Shown here piece by piece: positions 34,970 through 44,920 of a DNA stretch of 64,000 bases. The notes below the pieces were generated by a model. The model made no database searches, was not told the DNA's origin, and saw only the letters and a program-made list of their open reading frames with translations. Source of the stretch: Parabacteroides distasonis (GTDB taxonomy: Bacteria; Bacteroidota; Bacteroidia; Bacteroidales; Tannerellaceae); the NCBI GenBank assembly GCA_015060925.1, contig SUXM01000005.1, positions 1-64,000 on the forward strand, read 5' to 3'. The translations under genes were made by a program, and so were the position numbers. Numbering within the stretch: position 1 is the first letter of the stretch; the number at the start of each line of letters is the position of its first letter.

Positions 34970-36295
34970 TTATATATCCTCTATAGATAGTCCTCTATAA
35001 GTAATATCGTATCCTTTAAAAGAACCTGCAGATTTGAAGAACAGTTCAGATTTGGCCTTCAGAACATTTTCATCAAAGTTTTTCGCTTGTCGCTTAACCT
35101 CGATAAATTCAATCTTGTTATCCAACTCGTCCTCAGCTACAATATCAATCTCGTTTTCGCCTTTTCGGTCATGCCAATATCCAAGACGAGTATATGCTCC
35201 TGATTCTTTCAGCACTTCGTTAAAATAGCTTTCTAGAGTCTTTCCGCTCACCGTTGTAAAATCACGTTCTGCTATCGCTTTCAATTTATCATTACCACCA
35301 GCCTCAATGATGTGCGTATATTTGTATATGAATCGGAACCAAAATTTCAAGAACTGGTCATTGATGGCATAATGTACATTCTTGTTGCTTGACTTCTCGT
35401 AAATAGGTTGCATCTTGCTTATCAAGCCATATTCTTCACTTAGATTTTTCAAGTATCCTGATAGCTCTTTTATATTGAGAGCATTTTCTATTTCTGAACG
35501 TGTGTTTTTCCCTTGAGCTATAAGTGTCAGTATTGAGAAATAGATACCATAATCTTTTCCAAACTCATCGACAAGCATATTTTTACCTTCAGGCAGAAAA
35601 TAGGAGTCACGCTCAAAGAACATATCCATCATTTTTTTTTCGGTAAACTTTTTTCGGTCGATAAACAACTCAACATATTTAGCCACTCCACCTGTCAGCG
35701 TATAAAGAGCCAACAAATCTGACTTCTTATAGTCTGGGCAATATTCAGACATAATTTCTTTAAGGACTGAAGGTTTGAAAGGTCGAACATGCATTGTGTC
35801 TGTTTGCCTACCAAAAAGTGGTTGTTTATTATTCTTGAATATCTTATTCATCAAGGTGTTCACAGAGCCTGCAACAATCAGGTTTATATGAGCCTTGTTC
35901 TTATAACTATCCCATATATTTTGCATATCAGAATAGATAGATGGATTTACGCGATAGAAATCCTGAAACTCATCAATGAAAAGGTTGATATGTTGAGTCA
36001 GCGACAATTCCATGATGAATTTGAATACTGCAGCAAAAGATGTACCTTTACTATCAAGCATTGGGATGTTGAGTTTTGTGCGAATCTCGTCTAAGAATAT
36101 ATCACATAGATCGGCCTCAGCTTTACGAGCAACAAAAAAGTAGAGTATTGTCTTATTCTCATAAAACTTCTTAACCAGCTCAGTTTTACCAATACGACGT
36201 CTTCCCGTAATGATGGTAAATTGGGCAACTTCATGAGATAGTTCCTCTATTTCTCTTAGCTTTTCAAATTCTTGTTCTCTATCAAAAAATCTCAT
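34970..36295 (-). CDS. ATPase_2/DUF234-type AAA ATP-binding protein
   Basis: 441 residues from the ATG at 36295 (MRFFDREQEFEKLRE, the usual family start); ATGs at 36358 and 36322 would add a hydrophobic leader not typical of the family. Walker A GRRRIGKTELV and Walker B INLFIDEFQDF mark an archaeal-type STAND-like ATPase. The C-terminal DUF234 domain contains ENEIDIVAED...IEFIEVKRQ, which fits a PD-(D/E)xK nuclease core (D, then ExK). The cellular role of this widespread family is unclear. It is flanked by a direct repeat of the GH28 3' end, suggesting it arrived by insertion into, or recombination between, duplicated GH28 genes. Confidence 0.85.
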   Translation of the reverse strand: MRFFDREQEFEKLREIEELSHEVAQFTIITGRRRIGKTELVKKFYENKTILYFFVARKAEADLCDIFLDEIRTKLNIPMLDSKGTSFAAVFKFIMELSLTQHINLFIDEFQDFYRVNPSIYSDMQNIWDSYKNKAHINLIVAGSVNTLMNKIFKNNKQPLFGRQTDTMHVRPFKPSVLKEIMSEYCPDYKKSDLLALYTLTGGVAKYVELFIDRKKFTEKKMMDMFFERDSYFLPEGKNMLVDEFGKDYGIYFSILTLIAQGKNTRSEIENALNIKELSGYLKNLSEEYGLISKMQPIYEKSSNKNVHYAINDQFLKFWFRFIYKYTHIIEAGGNDKLKAIAERDFTTVSGKTLESYFNEVLKESGAYTRLGYWHDRKGENEIDIVAEDELDNKIEFIEVKRQAKNFDENVLKAKSELFFKSAGSFKGYDITYRGLSIEDI

Positions 36296-36468
36296 ATCTA
36301 TAAATTTTATCGTAATATCCATTACCGTAATAGCGGTTACGATGATGTAAAAGTACAAATAATATTATCATTTGTGCAATAAATCCAGAGAAAGATGTAA
36401 TACTTAATTGGAGTTAGGACTATTTTGGATATGGAATAGGTGGTATTTATTATTAATAGGGAAGTTTA

Positions 36469-36673
36469 AAACACAAAGCTGCGCCAAAGTTTTTTTTATT
36501 TGACGCAGCCTTATTTTTTTCTTTAAGAAGTTTCGTTTATTCTTCTTGTACCAAACCTTCTACATCATCAAAGACATATACCGGACGGAAGTCGTGAGCC
36601 TTTAATTTGTATTGAACGTTCTTCATCTTTAAGCCACGGACGTGGCGAACAAAGATTCCATAAGCTGGCAGTT
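36469..36673. repeat. Duplicated copy B of the GH28 3' end and terminator
   Basis: Partner of 34668-34866. This copy is the native 3' end of the intact GH28 gene plus its terminator. The divergence between copies is visible at about one base in fifteen, so the duplication is not brand new. Confidence 0.9.
36478..36509 (-). terminator. Terminator of GH28
   Basis: GCTGCGYCAAA/TTTGGCGCAGC hairpin (36478-36488 with 36499-36509), read on the minus strand, 28 nt after the GH28 stop. A second copy of the same hairpin lies at 34677-34705. Confidence 0.65.
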
Positions 36674-37976
36674 CACCGAACATGGAAAATTCAGGATACT
36701 TGTTGATGTTTTCAGGAACTGAAGACAAACGGCTCATAGGGACATAGGCCATACCTTTACTTGCTCTACCAGGGCAAAGCACTTCTATGTTTTCCAATGT
36801 TACATTTTCTACATAATGTCCGGGGATACCGGTAATAGAGCTTGGTATAGGGTTATGGAAGAAGCTAAGTGCTGGGCCACGCATGTCGTAATCTTCATCC
36901 GGACGTCCAAATGGAATATCAACGAAAAGGTTACGGATGGTTACATTTTTCAAAGTACCCGGCTTTTCATTCCAACGGTGTCCTAAACGGATGAAAATGG
37001 CGTTACCGGTATTTTCAGCATGGATGTTTTCCACCAATACATTATCAATGTGTCCGCCATCTACGCATTCTACAGCGATAGCCGAACGGAAGGTATCTTT
37101 TACCTTGATGTTACGTACCACGATGTTCTTGAATCCACCCCAAGAAGCTGTCCCAAACTTTACAGCACTGGCACTACTAATGATTTCGCAATCCGAAATT
37201 TCTATGTCGTCGCAATGTGTCCCTACATGGTAAGATTTCAAGCAGATACCATCGTCTGCAGAATTAATGAAGCAGTGTGAAATGCGAACATGCTTACCAT
37301 CGGTAACATCGATACCGTCATTATTCCAGTAGGCGCGGTTCTCGAAGTTTAAATATTTCAATGTCAGATTGTTGCAGAGGTCAAAAGATAATCCCCAGCA
37401 GGCACTATTTTTCAATTGTAAACCTTCGATATGAATATTGTCACAGTTAGACATGAAAAACAACTTCGGACGCGCTGTTTCGTTCGGACGATTCAATCTG
37501 GTGGTATAGTTAGGGTCTATACGTTCGCCGATGTGGTGCAGACTGTCAATGTTCAAAGCCAATTCACGTCCATTACCATCAATTAAACCTTCACCAATGA
37601 TTTTAATGTTTTGAGCTTTATCTGCAACTATAAGTGCCAAAGCGGAGTTATCTTTACCTTTGGTTTCTTCCAAAGCATAATAGTCGTATGGATTAGTACT
37701 ACCCAAAATAGCTGCATCCTTTTCAATCTTGAGTGTGACATTGGATTTCAAAACCAATGTTCCGGTTAAATATTTACCCTTTGGGAAAACAACGCATCCA
37801 CCGTCTTTCTGTGCATGGGCGAAGTCTATGGCCTTTTGGATGGCTTTTGTGTTCATGGTAATACCATCACCGACAACATTCATGTCGGTAACAGTCACAA
37901 TCTTTTCTGCTTTAGTTGCCGTTGCTGTTAAAAGAAACAAGCAAGCAAATAAAAATGCTGTAATATTCTTCTTCAT
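36537..37976 (-). CDS. Exported GH28-family glycoside hydrolase (polygalacturonase-like)
   Basis: 479 residues. Signal peptide (ITAFLFACLFLLTATATKA), then a right-handed beta-helix of the pectate-lyase superfamily. GH28 hallmarks: WNNDGIDVTDGKHVRIS (the NTD-like motif reads NND), INSADDGICLKS with the catalytic DD pair, and GTHCDDIEI in the position of the GHG motif. The usual RIK motif is not obvious. It probably hydrolyses galacturonide or related linkages in pectin-type glycans in the periplasm. It lies 39 nt after a coiled-coil lipoprotein gene on the same strand. A truncated paralogue sits just beyond the neighbouring ATPase. Confidence 0.88.
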   Translation of the reverse strand: MKKNITAFLFACLFLLTATATKAEKIVTVTDMNVVGDGITMNTKAIQKAIDFAHAQKDGGCVVFPKGKYLTGTLVLKSNVTLKIEKDAAILGSTNPYDYYALEETKGKDNSALALIVADKAQNIKIIGEGLIDGNGRELALNIDSLHHIGERIDPNYTTRLNRPNETARPKLFFMSNCDNIHIEGLQLKNSACWGLSFDLCNNLTLKYLNFENRAYWNNDGIDVTDGKHVRISHCFINSADDGICLKSYHVGTHCDDIEISDCEIISSASAVKFGTASWGGFKNIVVRNIKVKDTFRSAIAVECVDGGHIDNVLVENIHAENTGNAIFIRLGHRWNEKPGTLKNVTIRNLFVDIPFGRPDEDYDMRGPALSFFHNPIPSSITGIPGHYVENVTLENIEVLCPGRASKGMAYVPMSRLSSVPENINKYPEFSMFGELPAYGIFVRHVRGLKMKNVQYKLKAHDFRPVYVFDDVEGLVQEE

Positions 37977-38015
37977 AACTGTTTATTAAATTGAATGTGA
38001 GTTTTTTCAATATGA

Positions 38016-38843
38016 TTATTCTTTCTCTGTTAGTTTCTTTTCCAAATATGCTAATTTCTTGATGGATTTTTCTTTTTCTCTCGTTAATTTCTCAATGTCG
38101 CTTAAGACAACGGCTAACTCATAAGTAGCAGCAATTGCTTTTTTATCGGCATCCGCTATATAAAGAACATAGGGCTTTCCTCCGGTATATTCGACACGGA
38201 TACGTTCCTTTTGATTATTATAGATTAATTCGACAGCGTCTTTACACTTTTCCCCGATGTAGGTGACCACTTCGGTTGTACTTCCCATATCTTTGAAATG
38301 GTAATTCAATCCACCATCATAGGGGATCGTGGGTGTTTCTGCAAAAAGATCATCCTTGGTCGTCAACTTGATGCCGGTATGGTTGATAGGTTTACCCCCG
38401 TAAAAGACACTTGCTAAGTACATTTCTCCTTTTTCATTTACTCCGGAGCGGATGTAACAACGTTGGATGTTTTTTTCGATTGTTTGTTGTTTGGATACAT
38501 AATTACCAATCTCATTGTAAGCAGAATCCTTTTCTAAATTGAAGTTCTTTTTGAGCACCTCCAATTCTTGTTGTTTGATAGGAAGTAGGCTGTCGCAGAA
38601 AGATAAATTACGTTCTGCTTCTTTCTGTTCCACTTGACGCATAAGGGTAAGCCCCTCTTTGATTACCTTGAATTCTTTAGGGTAAAGGATACGAATACTG
38701 TCAATTTCACTTTTTGCAGCAAAAAATTCACTTCGTTCATACATGTTTCTTGCGTTATCCAAACGTGCTTGTGCTGCTTTCTCATTGTTGTTGCAACCTG
38801 TTAATACTAAAGATACTAATGCGATACAGATTATGTTCTTTTT
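38016..38843 (-). CDS. Coiled-coil lipoprotein of unknown function
   Basis: 275 residues from the ATG at 38843, which is followed by a clean lipoprotein signal (CIALVSLVLTGC). The ATG at 38876 lies at the promoter and is rejected. Residues 20-120 are helical and heptad-like (AQARLDNARNMYERSEFF, KQQELEVLKKNFNLEKD), the middle is beta-rich (RCYIRSGVNEKGEMYLASVFYGG), and the C-terminus is again coiled (SDIEKLTREKEKSIKKLAYLEKKL). The family is unnamed but I believe it is conserved in Bacteroidales. Possibly a scaffold in the periplasm; that is inference. Confidence 0.75.
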   Translation of the reverse strand, partial: KKNIICIALVSLVLTGCNNNEKAAQARLDNARNMYERSEFFAAKSEIDSIRILYPKEFKVIKEGLTLMRQVEQKEAERNLSFCDSLLPIKQQELEVLKKNFNLEKDSAYNEIGNYVSKQQTIEKNIQRCYIRSGVNEKGEMYLASVFYGGKPINHTGIKLTTKDDLFAETPTIPYDGGLNYHFKDMGSTTEVVTYIGEKCKDAVELIYNNQKERIRVEYTGGKPYVLYIADADKKAIAATYELAVVLSDIEKLTREKEKSIKKLAYLEKKLTEKE

Positions 38844-38873
38844 CATTCTTAATTCAATTCTTTTAATTCGTTT

Positions 38874-38930
38874 CAAAAGTAGGCATAAAAACTGAAAGAA
38901 AGGTGATTCTATTTTATTTAATTATCTTTG
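38874..38930. promoter_or_regulatory. Divergent promoters for the lipoprotein gene and cca
   Basis: Minus strand: TACTTTTG at 38881-38874, which places transcription start downstream of the longer lipoprotein start and so supports 38843. Plus strand: TATCTTTG at 38923-38930, 32 nt before the cca ATG. Both match TAnnTTTG; -33 boxes are weak. Confidence 0.6.
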
Positions 38931-38962
38931 CAGTTTATTTATCGGAAGAGGGTAAATTATTT

Positions 38963-40399
38963 ATGTACATAGAACAGGAAGAAATTTTAGAACATATTTC
39001 TGCTAAACCGTTTCGTCTAATCTCAGAAGCGGCAGATGAATTAGGGGTAGAAGTATATGTGATAGGTGGCTATGTGAGAGATATTTTTTTGCATCGTCCA
39101 TCCAAAGATATAGATGTTGTAGCGGTTGGCAGTGGTATTGAATTGGCAAAGGCTGTAGCTAAGAAATTGGGACGAAGAGCTAATTTATCTATATTTAAAA
39201 ATTTTGGAACAGCTCAGGTGAAAGCTGGTGATTTGGAATTAGAGTTTGTTGGTGCTCGAAAAGAATCTTATACGCATGACAGCCGTAAACCGATTGTTGA
39301 GGATGGAACGCTTGAGGATGATCAGAATCGGAGAGATTTTACTATTAATGCCTTGGCTTTGTGTTTGAATAAAGACCGGTATGGGGAGTTGGTCGATCCT
39401 TTTGGGGGATTGGAGGATATGGAAGATTTGTTGATTCGTACGCCTCTTGATCCGGATATAACTTTTAGTGATGATCCATTGCGTATGATGCGTGCAGTTC
39501 GTTTTGCTACTCAGTTGGGATTTTTTATTGATCCGGACACTTTTGATGCAATTGAACGGAACAAAGAGCGGATCTCAATCATTTCGAAGGAACGTATTGT
39601 TGATGAGTTGAATAAAATAGTACTCTCTCCTAAACCTTCTATAGGTTTTGAACTGTTGGATCGCTGTGGACTACTTTTTTTAATCTTTCCTGAGTTGTAT
39701 GCGTTAAAAGGGGTAGAGACAAAGGAGGGAATCGGACATAAAGATAACTTTGCCCATACCTTAATGGTTCTGGATCGCTTGAGTAAAACAACGGATAATC
39801 TTTGGTTACGATGGAGCGCACTTTTTCACGATATAGCAAAACCGGCGACTAAGCGTTTTGATACCCGATTGGGTTGGACTTTCCATAATCATAATTTTAT
39901 AGGAGAAAAGATGATACCGGGTATCTTTCGTAAGATGAAGTTACCCATGAATGAGAAGATGAAGTATGTACAGAAGATGGTGAATTTGCATATGCGTCCT
40001 ATTGTCTTATCAGATGATGAGGTGACGGATTCAGCTATCCGTCGACTTCTATTTGATGCAGGGGATGATATTGATGATTTGATGAAGTTATGTGAAGCTG
40101 ATATTACAAGTAAAAATCCGGAGAAGGTTCGTCGTTTTTTGGCTAACTTTCAGAAAGTAAGAGGAAAGTTGGCCGAAATAGAAGAAAAGGACAGAGTACG
40201 TAATTTTCAACCTCCTGTCACAGGGGAAGAGATTATGGAAACATTTGGATTACCTCCTTCACAACCGGTTGGAGTATTGAAAGAGGCTATCAAAAATGCT
40301 ATATTGGATGGTATCATTCCGAATGAACATGAGGCGGCTCGAGAATTTATGTTCAAGAAAGCGGCAAAGATGGGATTGAAACCAGTAAATGTCGGTTAA
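38963..40399 (+). CDS. cca: CCA tRNA nucleotidyltransferase / HD-domain protein
   Basis: 478 residues from the ATG at 38963; a longer GTG start at 38903 lies upstream of the promoter -7 box. The polymerase-beta-type head has [20 protein letters not shown] (GGxVRD and DxD), [11 protein letters not shown] and [17 protein letters not shown], then an HD domain ([24 protein letters not shown]). It adds or repairs the 3' CCA end of tRNAs, or part of it, and the HD domain may have phosphatase activity. It converges on gdh with a hairpin between. Confidence 0.93.
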   Translation: MYIEQEEILEHISAKPFRLISEAADELGVEVYVIGGYVRDIFLHRPSKDIDVVAVGSGIELAKAVAKKLGRRANLSIFKNFGTAQVKAGDLELEFVGARKESYTHDSRKPIVEDGTLEDDQNRRDFTINALALCLNKDRYGELVDPFGGLEDMEDLLIRTPLDPDITFSDDPLRMMRAVRFATQLGFFIDPDTFDAIERNKERISIISKERIVDELNKIVLSPKPSIGFELLDRCGLLFLIFPELYALKGVETKEGIGHKDNFAHTLMVLDRLSKTTDNLWLRWSALFHDIAKPATKRFDTRLGWTFHNHNFIGEKMIPGIFRKMKLPMNEKMKYVQKMVNLHMRPIVLSDDEVTDSAIRRLLFDAGDDIDDLMKLCEADITSKNPEKVRRFLANFQKVRGKLAEIEEKDRVRNFQPPVTGEEIMETFGLPPSQPVGVLKEAIKNAILDGIIPNEHEAAREFMFKKAAKMGLKPVNVG

Positions 40400-40437
40400 C
40401 TTTTTATAGGATTTTGTTTTCATCCTATTCTAAAAAT

Positions 40438-40463
40438 AGGGTGAGCCTTTGTTGGCTCACCCT
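40438..40463. terminator. Bidirectional hairpin between cca and gdh
   Basis: A perfect 10-bp GC-rich stem (40438-40447 with 40454-40463) between two convergent genes; T/A-rich tracts are short on both sides. Confidence 0.65.
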
Positions 40464-40480
40464 CTATCATAGAAATTTTA

Positions 40481-41815
40481 TTATACGATACCTTGTGCCA
40501 TCATTGCTTTGGCAACTTTCATGAAGCCTGCAATATTGGCTCCTTTTACATAGTTGATGTAACCCTCTTCTTGGCCATGTTCTACACATTGTTGATGGAT
40601 TGCACTCATGATTTGATGCAATCTGTCGTCAACCTCTGCTGCACTCCAAGAGATATGCATAGCATTCTGGGTCATTTCCAATCCGGACGTAGCTACACCA
40701 CCAGCATTTACGGCTTTACCCGGAGCAAAGAGTTGTTTGTGTTCGATAAACAAATCAACAGCTTCAGCCGTACAACCCATATTTGAAACTTCTGCAACGC
40801 ATAATGTCTTATTCTCAATTAACATACGTGCATCTTCAGCATCCAATTCATTCTGTGTAGCACAAGGAAGAGCGATATCTACCTTTTGTTCCCAAGGTTT
40901 CTTTCCCGGGAAGAATGTGGCTCCTGGGAATTCATCCACGTAAGGAGCAACGATGTCATTTCCGGAGCTTCTTAGTTCTAACATATATTCGATCTTATCG
41001 CCAGCAATTCCTTCCGGGTCATATACGTAACCATCCGGACCGGAGATTGTTACAACTTTTGCACCCAATTCGGTTGCCTTTTTAGCCGCTCCCCAAGCTA
41101 CATTACCGAAGCCGGAGATAGCAACAGTTTTGCCTTTTATATCAATACCATGAGTATCTAACATTTGATGAACAAAATAGAGTGCACCATATCCAGTTGC
41201 TTCGGGACGTAGGATTGAACCTCCGAATTCCATACCTTTTCCAGTGAATGTACCGGTATTTTCACGTGCTAATTTCTTATACATACCGTACATATAACCA
41301 ACTTCACGACCTCCTACACCGATATCTCCGGCAGGAACATCACGATCCGGTCCTAAATTACGCCATAATTCTAATATGAATGCTTGACAGAAACGCATGA
41401 TTTCAGCGTCGCTTTTACCACGAGGAGCAAAGTCGGAACCACCTTTGCCGCCACCCATGGGCAATGTAGTCAATGCATTTTTGAAAGTTTGTTCAAATCC
41501 TAAAAATTTAAGAATGGATAAGTTTACAGAAGGATGAAAACGGATACCACCTTTATACGGGCCAATAGCGTTGTTGAATTGTACACGATAACCTAAGTTA
41601 ACCTGTATTTCGCCTTTATCATCTACCCAAGGAACTCGGAAAGTGAAGATGCGTTCCGGTTCAACCAAACGTTCGATGATTTTTGCTTTTTCAAACTCAG
41701 GATGTTGGTTGTACACCTCTTCTATAGAAAGAAGAACCTCTTTAACTGCTTGCAAGTATTCCTTTTCGCCAGGATGCTTGGCTTCTAATGCTGATAGAAT
41801 GACTTCTGTTTTCAT
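40481..41815 (-). CDS. gdh: Glutamate dehydrogenase, probably NAD-type
   Basis: 444 residues from the ATG at 41815, chosen because a strong AAAGGAG ribosome-binding site lies just upstream and the longer ATG (41845) sits at the transcription start. Hexameric GDH family: PYKGGIRFHPSVN, LPMGGGKGGSDF with the catalytic lysine region, and PAGDIGVGGREVG. The coenzyme region reads ISGFGNVAWGAAKKATELGA and ISGPDGYVYDPEGI, which I recall as nearly the sequence of the NAD-dependent P. gingivalis enzyme. It thus probably serves amino-acid catabolism. A second, different GDH lies at 47467-48801. Confidence 0.93.
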   Translation of the reverse strand: MKTEVILSALEAKHPGEKEYLQAVKEVLLSIEEVYNQHPEFEKAKIIERLVEPERIFTFRVPWVDDKGEIQVNLGYRVQFNNAIGPYKGGIRFHPSVNLSILKFLGFEQTFKNALTTLPMGGGKGGSDFAPRGKSDAEIMRFCQAFILELWRNLGPDRDVPAGDIGVGGREVGYMYGMYKKLARENTGTFTGKGMEFGGSILRPEATGYGALYFVHQMLDTHGIDIKGKTVAISGFGNVAWGAAKKATELGAKVVTISGPDGYVYDPEGIAGDKIEYMLELRSSGNDIVAPYVDEFPGATFFPGKKPWEQKVDIALPCATQNELDAEDARMLIENKTLCVAEVSNMGCTAEAVDLFIEHKQLFAPGKAVNAGGVATSGLEMTQNAMHISWSAAEVDDRLHQIMSAIHQQCVEHGQEEGYINYVKGANIAGFMKVAKAMMAQGIV

Positions 41816-41850
41816 AGTATGATCTCCTTTTAAGATAACATTCAATAATG

Positions 41851-41880
41851 CAAAAATAAGAATTCTATTGAGCTGGCAAA
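41851..41880 (-). promoter_or_regulatory. Promoter of the NAD-type gdh
   Basis: On the minus strand TTTG (41880-41877) and TATTTTTG (41858-41851) are 18 nt apart, 36 nt before the ATG at 41815. Confidence 0.7.
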
Positions 41881-41941
41881 ATATTCTGCTCGCTTTTTAA
41901 TTGTTTTTTCTTATTTTTGGCCAGTTAATTGATAGATCGTC

Positions 41942-44899
41942 ATGAGTGGAATACCAGACTTCAAGAACCTTGTGTTGAGAGACACATCGTTTGCAAATTT
42001 AATGAATAAGCGTATATATAATGTATTGCTTATTGCTACGAAATATGATGCCTTCATGTTGGAGGACGATGGGCGTGTGGATGAACAAATTTTTAATGAA
42101 TATACGGCACTTAGTCTTCGTTATCCTCCCCGATTTACGCAGGTAACAACAGAGGAGGAGGCATTTGCTGAGTTGAAGAATCGTAATTTTGAATTGATTA
42201 TTTGTATGCCGAATATGGATAAACGGGATATTTTTTCGGCAGCTAAGGAGATAAAGATACATTATCCTAACATCCCGATAGTCGTATTGACCCCTTTTTC
42301 AAAAGAGGTATCCAAACGTATTGCGAATGAAGATTTGAGTGCGATTGATTATGTGTTCAGCTGGTTGGGCAATGCTGAATTGTTGCTCGCCATCATTAAG
42401 TTGATAGAGGATAAGATGAATGCCCCGGATGATATAGCGAGTGTAGGCGTTCAAACGATTTTGTTAGTTGAAGATTCTGTTCGTTTCTACTCTTCCGCGT
42501 TACCGCATCTTTATCGTTTCATATTGGAACAGAGCCGAATGTTTGCTAAAGAAGCTTTAAATGAACATCAACGTACGCTTCGTATGCGTGGCCGTCCTAA
42601 AATCAAGTTGGCTCGTACATACGAAGAGGCTGTCCGTATTTTTGACCAGTACCGGGATAATATATTGGGTATCATATCGGATATGAGTTTTATGCGTGAT
42701 GGACAAAAGGATCCGTATGCAGGTTATAAATTTGGGCGGTATGTGCGGAAAACCGGAATGATTATTCCGATTATCATGGAGTCATCGGAGGTTGCTAATC
42801 AAGTGTATGCAAAAGAACTGGGTGCCTCTTTTATAGATAAGAATTCAAAGAGTTATCCCCAAGATTTGCGGAAGAAGATTATGCAACGTTTTGGTTTTGG
42901 AGATTTTGTGATTTTGAATCCGCAGACGAAAGAAGAAATTATGCGTATTAAAAATCTGAAGGATTTACAGAAGAAGGTATTCCAGATCCCGGATGATTCA
43001 TTGGTTTATCATTTGAGCCGTAACCATTTTTCGCGCTTTTTCTATTCACGTGCCATGTTTCCTCCGGCTGAGGTTTTGAAGCGGGTAGATGTAAGTGATT
43101 ACAATAATATGGATGAGGCTCGTCAATTGATTTTTGACCTGATTGTCGAGTATAGACGCATGAAGAACTCCGGTGTCGTGGCAGTCTATCAAAAAGAACG
43201 TTTTGATGAATACAGTAATTTTGCCCGTATTGGAGACGGTTCGTTGGGAGGAAAGGGGAGAGGTTTGGCTTTTATTGGAGCAATGGTCAAACGTTATCCG
43301 AAATTGGAACAGGAACATTTTAGTGTGACGATACCGAAAACGGTTGTTATCTGTACCGATATCTTTGACGAGTTCATGGAAACCAATGAGCTGTATCCGT
43401 TGGCTTTAAGTGATGTGGAAGATGATGTGATTCTGAAATATTTCTTGCGAGCCAGCTTACCGACACGTTTAATTGAGGATTTGATGGCTTTCTTTGACGT
43501 CATCAAAGGCCCTTTAGCTATCCGTTCTTCCAGTTTGTTAGAGGATTCCCATTACCAACCGTTTGCCGGGATTTATTCTACTTATATGATTCCGAAGTTA
43601 GAGGATAAATATGAGATGCTTCGTATGTTGAGTGACGCAATAAAGGCGGTTTATGCTTCCGTTTTTTATCGTGACAGCAAGGCATACATGACTGCGACCT
43701 CCAATCTGATTGACCAAGAAAAGATGGCGGTGGTGTTGCAGGAAGTAGTCGGTAACCAGTATAACGACCATTTTTATCCGACCTTGTCAGGTGTTGCACG
43801 TTCTTTGAATTTTTATCCCATTGGGAATGAAAAAGCGGAAGATGGAATTGCCAATATTGCGTTAGGATTAGGAAAATATATTGTAGATGGAGGGCAAACC
43901 TTACGTTTTTCTCCACGACATCCGCATAATATTTTACAAATGAGTACGGTTGATTTTGCGCTTCGTGAAACGCAAACTCGTTATTATGCGTTGGATTTAA
44001 AAAATATGACCACTCAGTTTTCAGTTGATGATTCCTTTAATTTGCTTCGTCTGAATTTGAAGGATGCGGATGCTGACGGTGCTTTGAAGTACATTGTTTC
44101 AACCTATGATCCCTATGACCAGATCATCAGAGATGGGTATTACCCTGGAGGACGGAAAATCCTTTCTTTTGTGAATATTTTACAACATGATGTATTTCCT
44201 TTGGCTGACACATTGACCCAAATTCTGCATATTGGGCAAAATGAGATGGGACGACCCGTAGAGATTGAGTTCGCGGTCAATATTAACGTAAAGGATCCGA
44301 GTAAGGCTACGTTCTATCTGCTACAGATTCGTCCGATTGTAGATAATAAGGAGGTAATGGATGAAGACTTGACGCTTGTTGAACAACAGGATACTCTGTT
44401 GTCTTCTACCAGCGTGTTAGGACATGGACTTGTTACTGATGTACAAGATGTGGTTTATGTGAAAACAGGTGCTTTCAGCTCTTCAAATAATCAGTTGATT
44501 GCTTATGAAATAGAGAAAATCAACCGTCAATTTACGGCAGAGGGAAAGGGATATGTCTTGGTTGGTCCGGGACGTTGGGGAAGCAGTGATTCTTGGTTAG
44601 GAATACCAGTTAAATGGCCTCATATAAGCAATGCACGTGTCATTGTGGAATGTGGCTTGGAAAATTACCGGGTTGACCCAAGCCAGGGAACCCATTTCTT
44701 TCAGAATTTGACCTCATTCGGTGTCGGTTATTTTACCGTCAACCCTTTTAAAGGGGATGGTTGGTTTGATGAAAGTTTCTTAAATGCGCAGCCTGCAGTT
44801 CAGGAAACGGACTTTGTTCGTCACGTTCGTTTTGAAAAACCAATTGTTATAAAGATGGATGGAAAGAGAAGTTTAGGAGTCGTCTTGAAACCGGAATAG
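41942..44899 (+). CDS. Double receiver-like protein with PPDK-N (PEP/pyruvate-binding) domain
   Basis: 985 residues. Residues 20-160 and 175-330 look like two CheY-like receiver folds: FELIICMPNMDKRDIF and PIVVLTPFSKE in the first, QTILLVEDSVRFYSSALPH, GIISDMSFMRDGQ and GASFIDKNSK in the second. Residues 430-850 form a PEP/pyruvate-binding ATP-grasp domain (PLAIRSSSLLEDSHYQPFAGIYSTY, FYLLQIRPI). The phosphohistidine swivel domain and the C-terminal PEP barrel of PEP synthase are missing. So it is not a PEP synthase, though related genes are often annotated so. Its phosphotransfer or signalling role is unknown. It is divergent from gdh and monocistronic. Confidence 0.8.
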   Translation: MSGIPDFKNLVLRDTSFANLMNKRIYNVLLIATKYDAFMLEDDGRVDEQIFNEYTALSLRYPPRFTQVTTEEEAFAELKNRNFELIICMPNMDKRDIFSAAKEIKIHYPNIPIVVLTPFSKEVSKRIANEDLSAIDYVFSWLGNAELLLAIIKLIEDKMNAPDDIASVGVQTILLVEDSVRFYSSALPHLYRFILEQSRMFAKEALNEHQRTLRMRGRPKIKLARTYEEAVRIFDQYRDNILGIISDMSFMRDGQKDPYAGYKFGRYVRKTGMIIPIIMESSEVANQVYAKELGASFIDKNSKSYPQDLRKKIMQRFGFGDFVILNPQTKEEIMRIKNLKDLQKKVFQIPDDSLVYHLSRNHFSRFFYSRAMFPPAEVLKRVDVSDYNNMDEARQLIFDLIVEYRRMKNSGVVAVYQKERFDEYSNFARIGDGSLGGKGRGLAFIGAMVKRYPKLEQEHFSVTIPKTVVICTDIFDEFMETNELYPLALSDVEDDVILKYFLRASLPTRLIEDLMAFFDVIKGPLAIRSSSLLEDSHYQPFAGIYSTYMIPKLEDKYEMLRMLSDAIKAVYASVFYRDSKAYMTATSNLIDQEKMAVVLQEVVGNQYNDHFYPTLSGVARSLNFYPIGNEKAEDGIANIALGLGKYIVDGGQTLRFSPRHPHNILQMSTVDFALRETQTRYYALDLKNMTTQFSVDDSFNLLRLNLKDADADGALKYIVSTYDPYDQIIRDGYYPGGRKILSFVNILQHDVFPLADTLTQILHIGQNEMGRPVEIEFAVNINVKDPSKATFYLLQIRPIVDNKEVMDEDLTLVEQQDTLLSSTSVLGHGLVTDVQDVVYVKTGAFSSSNNQLIAYEIEKINRQFTAEGKGYVLVGPGRWGSSDSWLGIPVKWPHISNARVIVECGLENYRVDPSQGTHFFQNLTSFGVGYFTVNPFKGDGWFDESFLNAQPAVQETDFVRHVRFEKPIVIKMDGKRSLGVVLKPE

Positions 44900-44920
44900 A
44901 GAATGAAAATGAAAATAACC

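Noticed and set aside
34970..36295. Intact mobile element carrying the ATPase
   Set aside because: The flanking direct repeats are GH28 3' ends, not insertion-sequence ends. No integrase or transposase lies with the gene.
41942..44899. Phosphoenolpyruvate synthase
   Set aside because: Only the PPDK-N domain is present; the phosphohistidine and PEP-binding domains are absent, and receiver-like domains occupy the N-terminus.
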